Both the position numbers and the translations under genes were made by a program. Positions 16,444-19,415 of a stretch of DNA of 19,415 nucleotides are shown one piece after another. Each line of letters starts with the position of its first letter. Within the stretch, counting starts at the first letter, position 1. The DNA comes from Clostridia bacterium (lineage in GTDB: Bacteria; Bacillota; Clostridia; Oscillospirales; Oscillospiraceae): assembly GCA_021153265.1 (NCBI GenBank), contig JAGKTU010000036.1, positions 1 through 19,415 on the forward strand, in the 5' to 3' direction. The notes under the pieces were generated by a model. The model searched no databases and was not told where the DNA came from. It was given only the letters and a program-made list of their open reading frames with translations.

Positions 16444-16914
16444 TTACAGCAGCCCCTTAAAAAACCAGACGATCTCGTCCAACAAAGTAGGTTCCGGCTC
16501 CGGCTGGGGAACATTTACCTCTATTTTAATGCTCGTGGCATCAGCGGCAGGAACCATGCCCAGCGCATTGGCCTGCTGTCTGATCTCTTCGATGTCATAG
16601 CCGGCGTGATAGGTATGCTCCAACCGGGCATTGTCGTCCCGAAGCTGGGTGACGTAGTTCTCCATCACCGCGTACTGCTCGCAGATACGGCTGTACTGCA
16701 CCATTCCCACGATCATGAGCACCAGCATCGCCACCGCCACCACAACGCCGCCCAGTGCCACAGGGTCCACCTGAACACGGATCTTCTCGCTGGGCGCGAC
16801 CTTCGGCAATGTAGTACGGCTGCGTCGAGGCGCATGAGCAGGCGCAACCTTCTGGGCCTCACTGCCGGCAGTGTAGAACTGGTGAATATATTGAATTTGG
16901 GGTTGGTTAGCCAT
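16444..16914 (-). CDS. ftsL: FtsL/DivIC-like bitopic septum protein
   Basis: A 156-residue protein with a basic cytoplasmic N-terminus (about 50 residues, RRSR at 30-33), one membrane segment at about 52-73, then a likely coiled coil at about 75-101 and the phrase GYDIEEIRQQANALGM near 105-120. That phrase resembles the end of the FtsL/DivIC domain, where the coiled coil leads into a Gly-Met/Leu turn. The tail is Pro/Glu-rich (VPQPEPEPT) and ends in a short amphipathic segment LLDEIVWFFKGLL, which is unusual. FtsL sequences diverge greatly, so assignment rests on topology and on its place between rsmH and the PBP gene. It starts 25 nt after rsmH, with AGGGGG 8 nt upstream of the ATG. Confidence 0.78.
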   Translation of the reverse strand: MANQPQIQYIHQFYTAGSEAQKVAPAHAPRRSRTTLPKVAPSEKIRVQVDPVALGGVVVAVAMLVLMIVGMVQYSRICEQYAVMENYVTQLRDDNARLEHTYHAGYDIEEIRQQANALGMVPAADATSIKIEVNVPQPEPEPTLLDEIVWFFKGLL

Positions 16915-16939
16915 GATTTGCGCCCCCTAACGGAATCGG

Positions 16940-17875
16940 TTACAGTTTTTCACATACCCGGAGCTTTGCGCTGCGGGCTCTGGGGTTTCTGTCCAGCTCC
17001 TGCTGGCCGGAAACGATGGGTTTTCTGGTAATGAGTTTGACCTGCGGCTTTTTTCCGCAGACACAAACCGGGAAATTAGGCGGACAAGTGCAGCCCTTGG
17101 AAGCATTAGCCATGCCGGTCTTCACGATCCGGTCCTCCAGAGAGTGGAACGTAATGATCGCCAGCCTTCCGCCTTTATTCAGGCAGGGAATGGCGTCTTT
17201 CATAACCTTTTCCACACTTCCAAGCTCGTCATTGACAGCAATGCGGATGGCCTGGAAGCTGCGCTTGGCAGGATGCTGCTTTTCCCGAAGAGCAGCTGCG
17301 GGCATGGCAGACCGAATAATGTCAACCAGTTCCAAAGTGGTGCGGATGGGTGTCTGTTCCCGTCGCTCGCAGATCGCAGCTGCGATCTTGGGAGCATAAC
17401 GTTCTTCACCGTATTCATAGAGGATACGTTTCAGCTCTTCATAGGGCCAGGTGTTCACCACAGTGTCGGCGCTCAGGCTATCCTCGTTGTTCATTCGCAT
17501 ATCCAGAGGCGCATCCGCCATATAAGAGAAGCCCCGCTCACCGTCATCCAGCTGGGGAGAAGATACGCCCAGATCCAACAGAATGCCGTCCACGCCTTCT
17601 ATATTTAATTCTCTCAGAACCGATGCGATCTCGCAAAAATTGGAATGCACCAGTTTTACCCGGTCTGCATAAGGCGCCAGCCGCTCCCCTGCCGCCTTCA
17701 GCGCCACGGGATCCCGGTCGATGCCGATGAGCATACCGGTGGTCAGCCGTTTCGCGATCTGGGAGGAATGACCTGCGCCACCCAAAGTGCCATCCACATA
17801 GATGCCGTCGGGCTTGATGTTCAGTCCGTCGATGCACTCGTCCAGCAGGACGGAGATATGATGAAATTCGCTCAT
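16940..17875 (-). CDS. rsmH: RsmH, 16S rRNA (cytosine1402-N4)-methyltransferase
   Basis: Methylates N4 of C1402 in the ribosomal decoding centre (formerly MraW). The 311-residue length is normal. It starts HHISVLLDECIDGL; the SAM motif DGTLGGAGHS is at 28-37, GIDRDP at 51-56, LLDLGVSSPQLD at 99-110, RGFSY at 114-118, and TFHSLEDRIVK at 242-252. A cysteine-rich segment (C262, C264, C271, C273) is near the C-terminus. The ATG overlaps the mraZ stop as ATGA (17872-17875), with GGAGG inside the mraZ end. Confidence 0.97.
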   Translation of the reverse strand: MSEFHHISVLLDECIDGLNIKPDGIYVDGTLGGAGHSSQIAKRLTTGMLIGIDRDPVALKAAGERLAPYADRVKLVHSNFCEIASVLRELNIEGVDGILLDLGVSSPQLDDGERGFSYMADAPLDMRMNNEDSLSADTVVNTWPYEELKRILYEYGEERYAPKIAAAICERREQTPIRTTLELVDIIRSAMPAAALREKQHPAKRSFQAIRIAVNDELGSVEKVMKDAIPCLNKGGRLAIITFHSLEDRIVKTGMANASKGCTCPPNFPVCVCGKKPQVKLITRKPIVSGQQELDRNPRARSAKLRVCEKL

Positions 17876-18300
17876 AGACCAATTGCCTCCAAAGAAGCCA
17901 GCAGCTTTTCGGGTGTGAGGTTCTCAGCTTCGAAGGCTGCAAACTCCTTCGCTGCCCAGATTTCTGCCTGTCCCGCCCGACCCACGATCATCACTTCCCG
18001 GTCGATACCGGCATAATCCAGCAAGAACTGGGTCAGCGGAAACCGGAACTGCTTGTCGGGGCTGCATTCGGCGGCGTTCATGAAGATCAGGCTGGTGGCG
18101 CCGGAACGCTGAGCGATGCTCAGAGCGTTAAAATTCTCGCTGAGCCGCTGCCATTCCTCTGCGGTATAGATGGTCAGGCACCGATGACCGCAATTGACGC
18201 CTAGGGTCACGAAAAAGTTCTCACCCAGCTCACTTCTGAGCTTACTGGGGACGAACAAACGGTTCTTATCATCTAGCTTTGCACCGTATTTGCCGATCAT
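17872..18300 (-). CDS. mraZ: MraZ, transcriptional regulator of the dcw cluster
   Basis: SpoVT/AbrB-like DNA-binding protein, typically a ring-shaped oligomer, that represses its own operon in E. coli. The start at 18300 (142 residues) is chosen because GGAGGTGA ends 5 nt upstream and the protein then begins MIGKYGAKLDDKNRLFVPSK, matching the family start. The in-frame ATG at 18315 overlaps that ribosome binding site and is rejected. Two swapped-hairpin repeats are visible, the first in KLDDKNRLFVPSKLR and the second in the C-terminal half around QFRFPLTQFLLDYAG. It is first in the cluster, downstream of a promoter and of repeats that look like its own binding sites. Confidence 0.96.
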   Translation of the reverse strand: MIGKYGAKLDDKNRLFVPSKLRSELGENFFVTLGVNCGHRCLTIYTAEEWQRLSENFNALSIAQRSGATSLIFMNAAECSPDKQFRFPLTQFLLDYAGIDREVMIVGRAGQAEIWAAKEFAAFEAENLTPEKLLASLEAIGL

Positions 18301-18305
18301 CGGAC

Positions 18306-18313
18306 TCACCTCC
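18306..18313 (-). promoter_or_regulatory. Ribosome binding site deciding the mraZ start
   Basis: GGAGGTGA on the minus strand, fully complementary to the 16S 3' end, 5 nt before the ATG at 18298-18300. It overlaps the last TGGAG of the putative MraZ array. Confidence 0.88.
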
Positions 18314-18350
18314 ATTCCATTTTACTCCACTTAACTACCCTTTTACTCCA
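18312..18350 (-). promoter_or_regulatory. Putative MraZ operator: TGG-type direct repeats
   Basis: On the minus strand, TGGAGTAAAA occurs twice exactly (ending at plus positions 18350 and 18329), with a degenerate GGGTAGTTAA unit between (18340) and TGGAA after (18319). First bases are spaced 10, 11 and 10 bp, and a further TGGAG (18314) is part of the ribosome binding site. MraZ is known to bind short G-rich direct repeats of about this period upstream of mraZ. The array would occupy the transcribed leader from about +3 to the ribosome binding site. Confidence 0.8.
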
Positions 18351-18359
18351 TTTACTGAC

Positions 18360-18388
18360 AGTATAACGCCTCTGCCCCAAAAAATCAA
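18360..18388 (-). promoter_or_regulatory. Promoter of mraZ and the dcw cluster
   Basis: On the minus strand, -35 TTGATT (18383-18388) and -10 TATACT (18360-18365) have a 17-nt spacer. Predicted transcription starts near 18353, right before the repeat array. Confidence 0.77.
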
Positions 18389-18403
18389 TCTATTTTCTGA
18401 AAA

Positions 18404-18426
18404 TTTTTCAGAATCACCCTGAAAAA
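18404..18426 (-). terminator. Possible AT-rich terminator of the clpC-type gene
   Basis: An 8-bp stem TTTTTCAG/CTGAAAAA (18404-18411 with 18419-18426) with a 7-nt loop, followed on the minus strand by TTTTCAG. A competing inverted repeat (18395-18403 with 18405-18413) shares one arm. The stem is weak in GC, so this is tentative. It lies about 40 nt past the stop codon of the upstream gene. Confidence 0.4.
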
Positions 18427-18466
18427 TCCCGTATTTCCCAAATTTTTAAACATCCGTTCTAAAACA

Positions 18467-19415
18467 TTATGACTGAAACAGCAGTTCTCCGTTCTCCAGC
18501 AAGCCCTTCACATTTCCCGGTCTTCTGCTGCACTGCAGCAGATACGCCGCCAGCGGCCCTTCGATCCGGTCCTGTACCAATCGGCGAAGCTGCCGTGCGC
18601 CGCCTTTACCCCGGCATTGTTTTTCCAATTCTCCGGGAAGTTCATCCGGAAGCTGCAACTGTATTCCTAACGCCGCCGTACGGGTCTTCAGTTGGCTCAG
18701 ATATTTCCGGGCGATGGCCTCCATGGCTCCCTTCCCAAGCGAATCAAACCGCACGATCTGATCCAACCGTCCCAAAAACTCCGGTGTAAAATGCTGATGA
18801 AGCTGTTCATCCACCTCTTGGTCCCGGCCCACCGGACGGAATCCCAGTCCCTCGCTTCGAAGCTGTCCGCCCACATTGGAAGTCATCACCACAATAGCAT
18901 TCTTGAAACTGACCTTGCGTCCCGTAGAGTCGGTCAGAACCCCTTCTTCCATGATCTGCAGCAAAATACCTGCCACATCCGGGTGGGCCTTTTCCAGTTC
19001 ATCCAACAGCACCAGGCAGTAAGGCCGCCGCCGCACCGCTTCGGTAAGCTTACCACCCTCCTCGTAGCCAACGTAGCCGGGAGGCGCACCGATCAGCCGG
19101 GAAACCGACTGTTTTTCCATATATTCCGTCATATCCAGCCGGATCATGGCATCTTTACTACCGTATACCTCCTGCGCCAGCATCCGGCACAGTTCCGTCT
19201 TGCCCACACCCGTCGGCCCGGTAAACATCAGGCAGGCGATGGGTCTTTTCTCATCCCGGATACCGGAATACCCCCGCCGCACTGCCTCGGCTACCGCTTT
19301 GACAGCCTTAGCCTGCCCCACGACCCCCGCAGAAAGCAACCCCTCCAGATTCAGCAGACGTTCTCTTTCTCCGGCGGTCAGCCGTCCCACCGGAATCCCG
19401 GTTCTCGCCGAAACC
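18467..19415 (-). CDS. ClpC-type ATP-dependent protease ATPase subunit, C-terminal part
   Basis: AAA+ unfoldase feeding substrates to ClpP. The gene runs off the window end: the frame stays open to the edge, and the residues before a GTG at 19390 read SARTGIPVGRLT, matching the linker before the second AAA+ domain of ClpC/ClpA/ClpB, so that GTG is not the start. Seen: Walker A GPTGVGKT (19196-19219), pore motif GYVGYEEGG, Walker B CLVLLDELEKAH, sensor-1 VVMTSNVG, and PEFLGRLD with its Arg finger (usual form PEFLNRID). EGLGF at 18839-18853 gives the LGF tripeptide at the ClpP-docking loop position, favouring ClpC/ClpA over ClpB. The C-terminal D2 subdomain ends RRLVQDRIEGPLAAYLL. The first AAA+ domain is outside the window. 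Confidence 0.9.
   Translation of the reverse strand, partial: VSARTGIPVGRLTAGERERLLNLEGLLSAGVVGQAKAVKAVAEAVRRGYSGIRDEKRPIACLMFTGPTGVGKTELCRMLAQEVYGSKDAMIRLDMTEYMEKQSVSRLIGAPPGYVGYEEGGKLTEAVRRRPYCLVLLDELEKAHPDVAGILLQIMEEGVLTDSTGRKVSFKNAIVVMTSNVGGQLRSEGLGFRPVGRDQEVDEQLHQHFTPEFLGRLDQIVRFDSLGKGAMEAIARKYLSQLKTRTAALGIQLQLPDELPGELEKQCRGKGGARQLRRLVQDRIEGPLAAYLLQCSRRPGNVKGLLENGELLFQS

Overview
The window reads as a stretch of a low-to-mid GC Firmicutes chromosome, most likely class Clostridia and probably an Oscillospirales gut-type anaerobe. This is inferred from the gene set, the GGAGG-type ribosome binding sites, the meso-DAP-type MurE, the divergent formate-tetrahydrofolate ligase, the PASTA-bearing class B PBP and the Val-Asp-Phe-Gly-Cys tRNA operon. 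Nothing in it looks mobile: no transposases, integrases, CRISPR arrays or phage genes were seen.

Layout. Positions 1-1470 (+) hold the 3' part of a formate-tetrahydrofolate ligase gene (fhs), ended by a strong terminator. It converges on a minus-strand uracil permease gene (uraA, 1575-2954) that has its own terminator and a good sigma-A-type promoter. Positions 3206-3679 (-) hold five tRNA genes (Val, Asp, Phe, Gly, Cys in transcription order). All encode CCA and all are driven by a promoter with perfect consensus hexamers. Upstream on the same strand lie hslO (Hsp33), a SAM-dependent methyltransferase gene and ftsZ. From 6828 to 18300 (-) runs a division and cell wall (dcw) cluster, in transcription order mraZ, rsmH, ftsL-like, class B PBP (spoVD/pbpB type), murE, murF, mraY, ftsW, murG, ftsQ/divIB, and then ftsZ after its own promoter. 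The window ends inside a minus-strand gene for a ClpC-type AAA+ unfoldase.

How the genes work together. MurE and MurF add residues to the UDP-MurNAc peptide, MraY and MurG make lipid I and lipid II, FtsW polymerises glycan and its partner PBP crosslinks it. FtsL-like and FtsQ/DivIB scaffold that synthase and FtsZ positions the septum. MraZ probably represses the cluster through TGG-centred repeats with a 10-11 bp period just downstream of the mraZ promoter. RsmH methylates 16S rRNA.

Novelty. I did not find a convincing undescribed system; this is mostly a conserved housekeeping region. The points worth a second look are the absence of murD from its usual place between mraY and ftsW, no ftsA or spoIIGA-sigE-sigG around ftsZ, an atypical FtsZ C-terminal tail, hairpins in two of the four tRNA spacers, a 35-nt hairpin before the PBP gene, the MraZ operator array, and a formate-tetrahydrofolate ligase that differs from the acetogen enzyme at a usually conserved active-site Glu.
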